A stretch of DNA of 64,000 nucleotides from NCBI GenBank assembly GCA_965661545.1, contig CBFIEF010000001.1:1-64000 (forward strand), written 5' to 3'. Under the pieces are notes generated by a model, which worked only from the letters and a program-made list of their open reading frames with translations, was not told where the DNA came from and made no database searches. This DNA comes from UBA7985 sp965661545. Lineage in GTDB: Bacteria; Pseudomonadota; Alphaproteobacteria; UBA7985. Shown here piece after piece: positions 43,191-51,871 of the stretch (the stretch's first letter is position 1; each line of letters begins with the position of its first letter). The position numbers were made by a program, and so were the translations under genes.

Positions 43191-44117
43191 ATGTCTAGGC
43201 GCATGACAGCACAGGTTTATGCCATTTACGGACCGACCGCGTCGGGCAAAACAGCGCTTGCGATCGAACTGGCGCGCTCGACCGGAGCTGTGATTCTGAA
43301 CGCGGACTCCATGCAGATCTATAGCGACCTGCGCATCATTACCGCGCGTCCATCTGCTGAGGAAGAAGCCGCCGCTGAGCATCGGCTCTATGGCGTGCTC
43401 AAGGGCGATGATCCGTGCTCAGTGGCGCGCTGGGTATCGCTGATAAAATCAGAAATCGAGCACTTGAGGCCACGCCCTGTGATTCTGGTGGGGGGGACAG
43501 GTTTGTATCTCAACGCCCTCCACGATGGCCTGTCCAACATTCCCGAGCCTGACGACATGGTGCGGCGGCAGGCAGTAGAGCGGCTGACGCGCCTGGGGTT
43601 AAGCGCGTTTCGCGAAGAAGTGCTGGCGCTGGACCCCCAGACCCTAGACACCATTATCGACCCGCAAAGGCTGCAGCGGATTTGGGCGGTGACGAAAGCG
43701 ACAGGAAAACCGCTAAGCCAGTGGCAAGGCGACAAGCAGGGCGGCATCGGCCCTTTTCCCATCTTTGATCTCGCACCAGACCGGGCGGATTTGCACGATC
43801 GGATCAACCGGCGTTTCGATGTGATGCTAGAGCTTGGCGCGCTGGCGGAGGTTGAAGAGTTTCTGTCCCTGAACTATGCCCAAACCCTGCCGATCTCCCG
43901 CGCTGTTGGGCTTCCTGAGCTGGTTTCTGTGCTTCAGAATGAGACAGATCTTGAAACCGCCCGTGAAAAAGCCTGCGCTTCGAGCCGACAATATGCGAAG
44001 CGTCAATTGACGTGGGGACGAAATCAACTGGCTCACGCAATAAAATTTCGTGAATACCCTATAGTTTTGGAAGAAGTGAAAAAAATCAAGGCTGATATCT
44101 TGTCGGTTATTGGCTGA
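43191..44117 (+). CDS. miaA: tRNA dimethylallyltransferase
   Basis: 308 residues. MiaA adds the dimethylallyl group to A37 of tRNAs that read UNN codons, which includes the tRNA-Leu(UAA) in this window. Seen: the P-loop GPTASGKT at 14-21, NADSMQIYSDLRIITARP, VGGTGLYLNAL, and a C-terminal RQYAKRQLTWGRNQ motif. The ATG at 43191 has AAGGGG 6 nt upstream; the frame is open far upstream only because it overlaps degP in another frame. Confidence 0.94.
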   Translation: MSRRMTAQVYAIYGPTASGKTALAIELARSTGAVILNADSMQIYSDLRIITARPSAEEEAAAEHRLYGVLKGDDPCSVARWVSLIKSEIEHLRPRPVILVGGTGLYLNALHDGLSNIPEPDDMVRRQAVERLTRLGLSAFREEVLALDPQTLDTIIDPQRLQRIWAVTKATGKPLSQWQGDKQGGIGPFPIFDLAPDRADLHDRINRRFDVMLELGALAEVEEFLSLNYAQTLPISRAVGLPELVSVLQNETDLETAREKACASSRQYAKRQLTWGRNQLAHAIKFREYPIVLEEVKKIKADILSVIG

Positions 44118-44122
44118 GGCTG

Positions 44123-44151
44123 TTGACGCCTAAATTTGTCTCTGCTTAGCC
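44123..44151 (+). promoter_or_regulatory. putative promoter of ilvBH
   Basis: TTGACG and TTAGCC are 17 nt apart in the 100-bp gap before ilvB. The -10 is poor, as is common in alphaproteobacteria. No leader peptide rich in branched-chain codons was found, so I see no attenuator. Confidence 0.35.
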
Positions 44152-44217
44152 TATGCTTGAAAACGCGGGATTCTTTTTCCGGTTCCGACAAACTTATTGA
44201 GACATCAGGTTTTAATC

Positions 44218-45993
44218 ATGAGCGATTCTAAGACTGGCGCAGAAACCCTCATCACCGCCTTGGTTGAACAGGGCGTGGAGGTCATTTTTGGCTATCCGGG
44301 GGGGGCAGTTCTTCCCATTTATGATGCGCTGTTCCAGCAAAACTCGATCCGCCACATCCTTGTTCGTCACGAGCAGGCCGCCGTTCACGCGGCTGAAGGC
44401 TATGCACGCTCCACGGGGAAAGTGGGCTGTGTGTTGGTGACCTCTGGCCCCGGCGCGACCAACGCGGTGACCGGCCTGACGGACGCGCTGATGGACTCGA
44501 TCCCAGTTGTTTGTCTGACCGGCCAGGTTCCAACGCATTTGATCGGCCAGGACGCGTTCCAAGAGGCTGATACGACCGGCATTACCCGCGCCTGTACCAA
44601 GCACAATTACTTGGTGAAGGATGCTGACCACGTGTCTGCTGTGGTTCACGAGGCGTTTCTCGTGGCTAGCACAGGACGTCCCGGCCCGGTTGTCATTGAC
44701 CTGCCAAAAGACGTTCTGATGAACAAGACCGAGGTCTATAAGCGTAAGGCGGACATCCGCCGCAGCTCGTACCGTCCTGTCGTTAAGGGCGAGTTGTCCC
44801 AGATCGAAAAAGCGATCGATGCGCTGTCCAACGCGAAGCGCCCGATCATTTACGCTGGTGGCGGCGTCATCAACGCAGGGCCGAACGCGTCCCAATTGTT
44901 GGTTGAGTTCACCCGCATGACTGGCGTTCCGATCACCAACACGCTCATGGGCCTTGGCGCTTATCCAGCGTCGGATAAGCAGTTCGTCGGCATGCTTGGA
45001 ATGCACGGGACGTACGAAGCAAACCTCGCCATGTACAACTGTGATGTGATGCTGAACATCGGCGCGCGGTTTGATGACCGGATCACGGGCAAGATTGACG
45101 AATTCTCGCCGAACTCGACCAAGATCCACGTTGATATCGATCCTTCGTCAATCAACAAGAACATCATGGTCGATATCCCAATTATCGGCGATGCCGGTCA
45201 CGTCCTCGAAGACATGATCCGCTTGTGGCGGTCCAAGGCGCTGAACATTGATAGTGGCGCGCTGAGCGATTGGTGGGGCCAGATTGAAACGTGGCGTTCT
45301 GTGGATTGCCTGGGCTTTGAGCAGAAAAAAGGCGACGCCGAAATTCGTCCGCAGCATGCGCTCAAGCGCCTGCATGAGATGACGGCGCATCGCGATGATG
45401 TCCTGATTTCAACCGAGGTGGGCCAGCACCAGATGTGGGCGGCGCAATACCTCGGCTTTGAAAAACCAAACCGCTGGATGACCTCGGGCGGTCTGGGCAC
45501 CATGGGCTACGGCTTCCCGGCTGCAATCGGCATGCAGGTTGGCAATCCGGCTGCGTGCTGCATTGATGTTGCGGGCGAGGCGTCGATCCTGATGAACATT
45601 CAGGAGCTGTCGACAGCGGTTCAGTACCGCTTGCCGGTTAAAATCATGATCATCAACAACCAGTGGATGGGCATGGTGCGCCAGTGGCAGGAATTGCTGC
45701 ACGGCGGTCGCTACGCTGAGTCTTACACCGAAAGCCTGCCTGACTTCGTGAAGTTGGCGGAGAGCTTTGGGGCCAAGGGCATCCGAGCGACCAAGGAAAG
45801 CGAACTTGATGGCGCGCTGCAGGAAATGCTTGAGAGCGATGTCATGACGATTTTCGACTGTTGCGTCACCAAAGACGAAAACTGCTTCCCGATGATTCCG
45901 TCTGGCAAGCCGCATTACGATATGCTGCTGCCTGGCTCCAGTCAGGAAAAAGTTGCCGCTGCCATTCAGGGCGAGGGCCTGGCGCTGGTTTAA
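44218..45993 (+). CDS. ilvB: acetolactate synthase large subunit
   Basis: 591 residues. The ThDP enzyme that starts valine, leucine and isoleucine synthesis by condensing pyruvate with pyruvate or 2-oxobutyrate; cytosolic, with FAD. Seen: GAETLITALVEQGVEVIFGYPGG with the ThDP-activating Glu in HEQAAVHAAEGYA, central domain RKADIRRSS..., and the ThDP/Mg motif GEASILMNIQEL with MIINNQWMGMV. The ATG at 44218 fits homology better than the TTG at 44197. Followed 54 nt later by the regulatory subunit. Confidence 0.96.
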   Translation: MSDSKTGAETLITALVEQGVEVIFGYPGGAVLPIYDALFQQNSIRHILVRHEQAAVHAAEGYARSTGKVGCVLVTSGPGATNAVTGLTDALMDSIPVVCLTGQVPTHLIGQDAFQEADTTGITRACTKHNYLVKDADHVSAVVHEAFLVASTGRPGPVVIDLPKDVLMNKTEVYKRKADIRRSSYRPVVKGELSQIEKAIDALSNAKRPIIYAGGGVINAGPNASQLLVEFTRMTGVPITNTLMGLGAYPASDKQFVGMLGMHGTYEANLAMYNCDVMLNIGARFDDRITGKIDEFSPNSTKIHVDIDPSSINKNIMVDIPIIGDAGHVLEDMIRLWRSKALNIDSGALSDWWGQIETWRSVDCLGFEQKKGDAEIRPQHALKRLHEMTAHRDDVLISTEVGQHQMWAAQYLGFEKPNRWMTSGGLGTMGYGFPAAIGMQVGNPAACCIDVAGEASILMNIQELSTAVQYRLPVKIMIINNQWMGMVRQWQELLHGGRYAESYTESLPDFVKLAESFGAKGIRATKESELDGALQEMLESDVMTIFDCCVTKDENCFPMIPSGKPHYDMLLPGSSQEKVAAAIQGEGLALV

Positions 45994-46047
45994 GACCAGC
46001 CGCCGATCTCTCGTTCCTTCAACCCCTCAAGTTCCGGACCCCATATT

Positions 46048-46563
46048 ATGTCTGAAACCCGTACATTCGCCGTTCTCGTTGATAACGAACCCGGCGTTCT
46101 TGCCCGTGTCATCGGGCTGTTCTCTGGCCGTGGCTATAACATTGAATCGCTGACTGTGACCGAAGTGGATGATGACGCGAATCTTTCGCGCATTACCATC
46201 GTGACGGGTGGCACCACCCAAGTTCTGATCCAGATCCGCAACCTGCTGGAACGCTTGGTGCCCGTGCATCGGGTTGAAGACCTCACAGCCGTTGCTTTGG
46301 CAAATGAGCTTGAGCCGCCGGTTCAGCGTGAACTTGCGCTGGTCAAAGTTGTTGGCGCGGGCGACAAGCGCGTTGAGGCGCTGCGCATTGCCGATATTTT
46401 CAAGGCAGAAGTGGTTGATACGGGACTCGGTCACTTTGTCTTTGAAGTGAAGGGCCGGAAGGAACAAATCGACCGTTTTATCGAGCTGATGGTCCCGCTG
46501 GGACTGACAGAAATTTGCCGTTCGGGCGTAATTGCCGTGTCTCGCGGCGATAAAGCCCTCTAA
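46048..46563 (+). CDS. ilvH: acetolactate synthase small (regulatory) subunit
   Basis: 171 residues. Binds branched-chain amino acids and gives feedback control to IlvB. Seen: the N-terminal ACT domain (TFAVLVDNEPGVLARVIGLF, RGYNIESLTV) and the C-terminal ALS_ss_C domain (RELALVKVVG..., FVFEVKGRKEQID). Normal length. It lies in the ilvB-ilvH order 54 nt after ilvB. Confidence 0.96.
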   Translation: MSETRTFAVLVDNEPGVLARVIGLFSGRGYNIESLTVTEVDDDANLSRITIVTGGTTQVLIQIRNLLERLVPVHRVEDLTAVALANELEPPVQRELALVKVVGAGDKRVEALRIADIFKAEVVDTGLGHFVFEVKGRKEQIDRFIELMVPLGLTEICRSGVIAVSRGDKAL

Positions 46564-46693
46564 CCCCCGCGTTCGGACGCATTAAGCGACCGAATGCAAG
46601 CCCCGCAGTTACGGGTCTGGACGGACCCGGCTGTGGAGGGTAATCCGCACTTCAATACGAACTCTAATGACGATTCCTCGGGAGGAAACACCC

Positions 46694-47728
46694 ATGGCGA
46701 TGCGCGTTTACTACGACAGCGATTGCGACATTAACCTGATCAAGGACAAGAATGTCCTGATCGTTGGCTACGGCTCACAGGGTCACGCTCACGCAAACAA
46801 CCTGAAAGATTCCGGTTGTAAGCACGTGAAAGTTGGCCTGCGTCCGGGCTCTGCTTCGGCGTCTAAGGCTGAAGCAGCTGGTCTCGAAGTGACCGATCCA
46901 GCTTCTGGCGCAGCTTGGGCTGACGTGACGATGGTTCTGGTTCCAGATGAGCTGCAGGCTGATCTGTGGGTCGACTCGCTGCGTGATAACATGAAGCAGG
47001 GTTCCGCACTGGCGTTCGCGCACGGTCTGAATATCCACTTCCAGCTGATCGAAGCCCGTCCTGACCTCGACATCATCATGATCGCGCCCAAGGGCCCGGG
47101 TCACCTCGTTCGCGCTGAGTACCTCAAAGGTGCTGGTGTACCGACCTTGATCGCAATCGAGCAGGACGCGTCTGGCAACGCTAAGGACATCGCCCTGTCC
47201 TACGCATCTTCAAATGGTGGTGGCCGCGCAGGTATCATCGAGACGACCTTCAAAGAAGAGTGTGAAACCGATCTGTTCGGTGAGCAGGCTGTTCTCTGTG
47301 GCGGTATCTCGCACCTGATCATGGCTGGCTTTGAAACGCTGGTTGAAGCAGGCTACGCGCCGGAAATGGCGTACTTTGAGTGCTTGCATGAGACCAAGCT
47401 GATCGTTGATCTGCTGTATGAAGGCGGCATGGCGAACATGCGTTTCTCCGTTTCCAACACGGCTGAGTACGGCGACTACATGACCGGCCCGCGTATGGTG
47501 ACTGAAGAAACCAAAGCTGAAATGAAGCGCGTTCTGGAAGACATCCAGACCGGCCGTTTCGCACGCGATTTCGTGCTTGAGAACAAGGCTGGCCAGCCGC
47601 ACCTCAAGACCAAGCGTAAGCTGCAGCAGACCCACCAGATTGAAGAAGTCGGTTCTAAGCTGCGCGCGATGATGCCTTGGCTGTCCGAAAACAAGCTCGT
47701 GGACAAAGAGACCTCTTCAGGTCAGTAA
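46694..47728 (+). CDS. ilvC: ketol-acid reductoisomerase
   Basis: 344 residues, class I length. NADPH- and Mg-dependent second common step of branched-chain synthesis. Seen: GYGSQGHAHANNLKDSG for the NADPH fold, APKGPGHLVR, the FGEQAVLCGG metal region with DLFGE, and the C-terminal ISNTAEYGDY-like block (SVSNTAEYGDYMTGPRM). GGAGGA lies 8 nt before the ATG at 46694; MRVYYD two codons later is an alternative. 130 nt after ilvH, which may include its own promoter. Confidence 0.96.
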   Translation: MAMRVYYDSDCDINLIKDKNVLIVGYGSQGHAHANNLKDSGCKHVKVGLRPGSASASKAEAAGLEVTDPASGAAWADVTMVLVPDELQADLWVDSLRDNMKQGSALAFAHGLNIHFQLIEARPDLDIIMIAPKGPGHLVRAEYLKGAGVPTLIAIEQDASGNAKDIALSYASSNGGGRAGIIETTFKEECETDLFGEQAVLCGGISHLIMAGFETLVEAGYAPEMAYFECLHETKLIVDLLYEGGMANMRFSVSNTAEYGDYMTGPRMVTEETKAEMKRVLEDIQTGRFARDFVLENKAGQPHLKTKRKLQQTHQIEEVGSKLRAMMPWLSENKLVDKETSSGQ

Positions 47729-47747
47729 GCCTCGACGCAAATGCATT

Positions 47748-47782
47748 GAAAAAGGCGATCCGCTCCGGGTCGCCTTTTTCTT
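47748..47782 (+). terminator. intrinsic terminator after ilvC
   Basis: GAAAAAGGCGATCC and GGGTCGCCTTTTTC form a 14-bp stem with one G-U pair around a 5-nt loop; the right arm carries the T-run. Confidence 0.88.
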
Positions 47783-47790
47783 ATGCGGGG

Positions 47791-47834
47791 ATGGGATTGC
47801 CAATCATCAAAACTCATGTTTTGATAAATCCCAT
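47791..47834. repeat. nested inverted repeat in the ilvC-leuA gap
   Basis: ATGGGATT (47791-47798) pairs with AATCCCAT (47827-47834), enclosing ATCAAAAC (47806-47813) paired with GTTTTGAT (47818-47825). Both 8-bp stems are perfect. It lies just after the ilvC terminator in a 247-bp gap (47783-48029) with no gene. It may be an operator or RNA hairpin in the leuA upstream region. Confidence 0.6.
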
Positions 47835-48029
47835 GATTTCTAGAGCGGCCCTTACTGTCCTGCTTCTACCCAGCCCCTGACGTCTCAGCCGGGCTGCAAA
47901 CCGGCATGCGATCAGGGGCTTGAAATATCTTCCTTCAAAATGCGAAAACACGGCGCGAGATGCGCAGCCCTTTGATCACCATAACAGGGGTGAGGGCGCG
48001 ATAGGATACCGAGATCAGGACTGAAATTC

Positions 48030-49607
48030 ATGAGCATGCAGAAAACTGACGACAACCGGGTCAAGATTTTTGACACCACCCTCCGCGACGGTGAGCAGTC
48101 ACCCGGCTTTTCGATGAACCATGATGAAAAGCTGCGGATGGCGGGAATGCTGGAAGAGCTGGGCGTCGATATCATCGAAGCGGGCTTCCCGATCGCGTCA
48201 CAGGGTGATTTTGAGTCCGTGCGCGCTATTGCGAAACAAGCATCCAAAGACGTTGTGATCGCTGGCCTTTGCCGCGCTTCGACCAAGGACATTGATCGGG
48301 CGTGGGAAGCGCTGCAGTACGCGCCGAACGCCCGAATTCACACCTTCATCTCCACCTCTCCGGTGCATATGAAATACAAGCTGCGGATGGAGCCCGAAGC
48401 GGTTTTGGAGGCAATCCACAATTCCGTATCCCACGCCGCGACGATGACCAGCGACGTTGAATGGTCACCCGAAGACGGGACACGGACCGAGCCTGATTTC
48501 CTCGTCAAATCGATCACGACCGCGGTGAAGGCTGGTGCAACGACGATCAACGTGCCGGACACGGTTGGCTACTTGGTTGCTGATGAGTACGCCGAGCTGA
48601 TCACCATGTTGCTCAACTCGGTTCCGGGCTTGGACAAGTGCACGATTTCCACCCACTGCCACAACGACCTGGGCGTTGCGGTCGCAAACTCTCTGGGTGG
48701 CGTTGCGTCCGGCGCGCGTCAGATTGAGTGCACCATCAACGGCATCGGCGAGCGGGCGGGTAACGCTTCGCTGGAAGAGGTCGCAATGGCCCTGCAGGTT
48801 CGCGGCGACCGCTTGCCATACTGGACCAACATCGACAGCACCAAGCTGCTGCGCGCCTCACAGATGCTCCAGTCTATCACCGGCTTCTCGGTTCAACCGA
48901 ACAAGGCCATCGTCGGCGCGAACGCGTTTGCGCATGAATCGGGCATCCACCAGGACGGCATGCTGAAGAATGCGCAGACCTATGAAATCATGACGCCAGA
49001 GAGCGTGGGTTGGACCAAAACCAACCTCGTGCTGGGCAAGCACTCAGGCCGCGCAGCCTTTCGTGACAAGCTGGTTCAGCTGGGTTTCGAAGATATTGGC
49101 GAGAATGCTTTCCAAGACGCATTCGTGCGCTTCAAGGATCTTGCCGATCACAAGAAAGAAGTGGCTGACGAAGACATCGTTGCGTTGGTGGACGACAGCG
49201 CCAGCGATCAAGCAGCGGCTTTCGTTCTGGACGATCTGAAGATCCACTCCATCGTGCACGGCGTTGCGCGGGTTGATGTGACGGTCAGTGTCGAGGGCGC
49301 TGCGCAGACGGTGACCACTGAAGGCAACGGCGCGGTTGATGCGATCTTCAAGGGCATCAAGGATGTGACCGGCTTGGACGATCAGAAGCTGGATCTGTAC
49401 CAAGTTCATGCGGTAACAGGCGGCACAGACGCGCAGGCTAAAGTTACGGTCCGGCTGAGCCAGGAGGGCCGAACGGTTTCTGGCACCGGCGCTGACTACG
49501 ATACTTTGTTCGCTTCTGCGCGCGCCTACATCCATGCGTTGAACAAGCTGCAGGTTTCTGAAAAGCGGGTTCACGCGCACCGTGGTGGCGACGGCGAAGC
49601 GGCCTAA
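48030..49607 (+). CDS. leuA: 2-isopropylmalate synthase
   Basis: 525 residues. First committed enzyme of leucine synthesis: acetyl-CoA plus 2-oxoisovalerate. Seen: FDTTLRDGEQSPG at 14-26 with the metal Asp/Arg, the STHCHNDLGVAVANS motif with metal His pair, GERAGNASLEEVAMAL, HESGIHQDG, and a C-terminal LeuA allosteric domain from about 390 with GADYDTLFASARAYIHALN. The ATG at 48030 is two codons before a second Met. A terminator follows 20 nt after the stop. Confidence 0.95.
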   Translation: MSMQKTDDNRVKIFDTTLRDGEQSPGFSMNHDEKLRMAGMLEELGVDIIEAGFPIASQGDFESVRAIAKQASKDVVIAGLCRASTKDIDRAWEALQYAPNARIHTFISTSPVHMKYKLRMEPEAVLEAIHNSVSHAATMTSDVEWSPEDGTRTEPDFLVKSITTAVKAGATTINVPDTVGYLVADEYAELITMLLNSVPGLDKCTISTHCHNDLGVAVANSLGGVASGARQIECTINGIGERAGNASLEEVAMALQVRGDRLPYWTNIDSTKLLRASQMLQSITGFSVQPNKAIVGANAFAHESGIHQDGMLKNAQTYEIMTPESVGWTKTNLVLGKHSGRAAFRDKLVQLGFEDIGENAFQDAFVRFKDLADHKKEVADEDIVALVDDSASDQAAAFVLDDLKIHSIVHGVARVDVTVSVEGAAQTVTTEGNGAVDAIFKGIKDVTGLDDQKLDLYQVHAVTGGTDAQAKVTVRLSQEGRTVSGTGADYDTLFASARAYIHALNKLQVSEKRVHAHRGGDGEAA

Positions 49608-49625
49608 GCCTTTTCACCGGAATAG

Positions 49626-49669
49626 AAAAAGGGGGGCTTCCGCATCGGCGGTAAGCCCCCCTTTTTTTC
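49626..49669 (+). terminator. intrinsic terminator after leuA
   Basis: GGGGGGCTT and AAGCCCCCC pair perfectly, extended by A-T pairs, around a 13-nt loop, followed by seven T. The rest of the gap to 49892 (about 220 bp) holds no gene that I can support. Confidence 0.9.
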
Positions 49670-49892
49670 TGCCTCTGACACAGGGTGATCCTGCTTTCAT
49701 GGATTTTTGATTCAGATGAGCGGGCACAGCATCTTGTTTGCGCTGAAAGTGTGCTAACTGACGCTCTAGTGGTGTGTTGCAATTCAGCGTCTCGCTCATT
49801 GATACGGCAAAAACTCATTTTGGGTTTTTACTCCGATCAATAAGGCTCTAAGAACCCACAAAACATCGGAAATCAGATTCGGAGCGCATGTC

Positions 49893-50204
49893 ATGCCATC
49901 CATCATTGTAATAGACCGCGACGGCAGCGAGCAGACCATCGAAGCGAAGGCTGGCCACAAGGTCATGGAAGTAATCCGTGACGCCGGTATGAACATCGAA
50001 GCGGCCTGTGGCGGCTGCTGCGCCTGTGCCACCTGCCACGTTTACGTGGACGGTGAATGGTTCGGAAAGCTGGTCGGGGCAGACGAAGAAGAAACCGACA
50101 TGCTTGATCTGGCGATGGACGTTAAGGACACCAGCCGGCTTTCTTGCCAGCTGGAGATGTCCGACGAGTTGGACGGCCTGCGGGTCGAATTGGCACCGGC
50201 CTAA
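49893..50204 (+). CDS. [2Fe-2S] ferredoxin, adrenodoxin type
   Basis: 103 residues. Electron carrier. The cluster ligands are Cys39, Cys45, Cys48 and Cys85 (CX5CX2CX36C), as in ISC/adrenodoxin-type ferredoxins that serve Fe-S assembly or P450s. Extra cysteines at 42 and 43 (CGGCCACATC) are common in this group. No isc genes or P450 are nearby, so the partner is unknown. The ATG follows CGGAG by 4 nt. Confidence 0.93.
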   Translation: MPSIIVIDRDGSEQTIEAKAGHKVMEVIRDAGMNIEAACGGCCACATCHVYVDGEWFGKLVGADEEETDMLDLAMDVKDTSRLSCQLEMSDELDGLRVELAPA

Positions 50205-50243
50205 GCAATCTCGCTCTTCACCGTTGCTATTTAAGGAATCAGC

Positions 50244-51827
50244 ATGAGCCAAAACTGGTGGGATAGTGCGGTTATCTATCAAATTTATCCCCGCTCTTTT
50301 CGAGACAGTAACGGTGATGGAATAGGCGATCTTCAAGGGGTTACGGAAAAGCTGGAAACCGTCGCGGATTTGGGCGTCGATTGTGTCTGGCTTTCCCCCT
50401 TCTTCAAATCGCCCTTCAAGGACTTTGGGTACGACGTATCGGACTATCGAGCCGTTGACCCGGTTTTTGGAACGGACAAGGACTTTGATGACCTGCTGAA
50501 CAAGGCGCATGGCCTTGGGATGAAAGTGATCCTCGACCAGGTTCTCTGCCATTGCTCAGAAGAACACGAATGGTTCGAGGAATCCCGGCAAGACCGGACG
50601 AACCCCAAAGCGGATTGGTACGTTTGGCAGGATCCAAAACCTGATGGGACCGAGCCGAACAACTGGCTTTCGTTCTTTGGCGGTCGGGCGTGGACGTGGG
50701 ATGCACGGCGCAGGCAGTACTATTTCCACAACTTCCTCACGTCGCAGCCGAACCTGAACCATCGCAACCCAGAAGTCCGCGCTGCCGTTTTGGCAGACTG
50801 TAAATACTGGTTGGACAAGGGCGTTGATGGCTTCCGTTTGGACGCCATTCATACCATGGCCTTTGACCCCGATTTCCTCGACAACGACGCGCGCGCAGAT
50901 ATTGAGAACGGCGGTGATGATTCATGCGTTTCCCAGCCCTTTGGCATGCAAGACATCCAATCTCGGCAAATCGACCAGCCGTGGGGAAAGCAGTTTCTGT
51001 CGGAACTGAGAACGCTCGCAGACAGCTACGACGAGCCGCGCTTTCTGATGGGTGAGCTGGGCGGGGACAATGGTGCTGCGATGATCGACCGGTATACGCA
51101 GCCGGGTTTGCTCCATGCCTGCTACAACTTCGATCTACTGGCGTGGGATGGGCAAACAGCAGAAGAGCTGGAGGGCGTATTGCGGCTTGTCACGGACAAG
51201 CTCGAAGGCCACCAGATTACCTTCGCCACGTCCAACCACGACGTTCCGCGCATTTCCTCCCGTCAGGTCAAGCGATTGGGGCTTGAACCCGAGGATTCGG
51301 ACCGGGTCGCATTGATGATGGTTGAGCTGGAATTAGCGCTGCATGGTTCGGTGTGCATGTACATGGGCGAAGAGCTGGGCTTGGAAGACGCCGACCGATT
51401 GGCGTTGGAGGATCTGCAAGATCCGTGGGGGATAGAGTTCTGGCCGACCTTCATGGGCCGCGATACCTGCCGAACGCCGATCCCTTGGACCGTTGCGGAA
51501 ACGCACGCTGGGTTCACCAGCGCCGATAAGCCGTGGCTGCCTGTGGACGAGCGACACCTAAAGCGGAGCATGGATCAGCAGATGGCCGATCCAAACAGCT
51601 TCCGCTCCCAAGTCAAAGCTGCGATTGCCCGCCGCAAAGCTGGTAACATTTTGACGGGTGGAACGTTGGAAGTTCTTGATAGTCCAGAAAACATGTTGGT
51701 GTTTCAGCGGGTATCGGGAAACAAGAATCAGCGCGTAATGTTCAACTTCGGCACGAAAGATGCATTGTTTGATGGCGAAAAGGTTGAGGCGTTGTCTTCG
51801 GTCTTTAGTCAACCAATGCCTGGATAA
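50244..51827 (+). CDS. alpha-glucosidase, glycoside hydrolase family 13
   Basis: 527 residues. Probably hydrolyses alpha-glucosidic links in maltose, isomaltose or sucrose-like sugars; cytosolic since there is no signal peptide. Seen: IYQIYPRSFRDSNGDGIGDL, LDQVLCHCSEEH, the nucleophile GFRLDAIH with Asp200, the acid/base MGELGG with Glu271, and SNHD with Asp333. All three catalytic residues are present. The usual sugar ABC transporter of aglEFGAK-type clusters is absent here, so the gene is isolated. A LysR gene follows 44 nt later. Confidence 0.92.
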   Translation: MSQNWWDSAVIYQIYPRSFRDSNGDGIGDLQGVTEKLETVADLGVDCVWLSPFFKSPFKDFGYDVSDYRAVDPVFGTDKDFDDLLNKAHGLGMKVILDQVLCHCSEEHEWFEESRQDRTNPKADWYVWQDPKPDGTEPNNWLSFFGGRAWTWDARRRQYYFHNFLTSQPNLNHRNPEVRAAVLADCKYWLDKGVDGFRLDAIHTMAFDPDFLDNDARADIENGGDDSCVSQPFGMQDIQSRQIDQPWGKQFLSELRTLADSYDEPRFLMGELGGDNGAAMIDRYTQPGLLHACYNFDLLAWDGQTAEELEGVLRLVTDKLEGHQITFATSNHDVPRISSRQVKRLGLEPEDSDRVALMMVELELALHGSVCMYMGEELGLEDADRLALEDLQDPWGIEFWPTFMGRDTCRTPIPWTVAETHAGFTSADKPWLPVDERHLKRSMDQQMADPNSFRSQVKAAIARRKAGNILTGGTLEVLDSPENMLVFQRVSGNKNQRVMFNFGTKDALFDGEKVEALSSVFSQPMPG

Positions 51828-51871
51828 AGCGCACGCCGCTGTCGCTCAGGCAAAGCGGAGAGATGCAATCC

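Noticed and set aside
44118..44217. Attenuator leader peptide before ilvB
   Set aside because: No short frame with a run of Leu/Val/Ile codons and no terminator-type hairpin were found in the gap.
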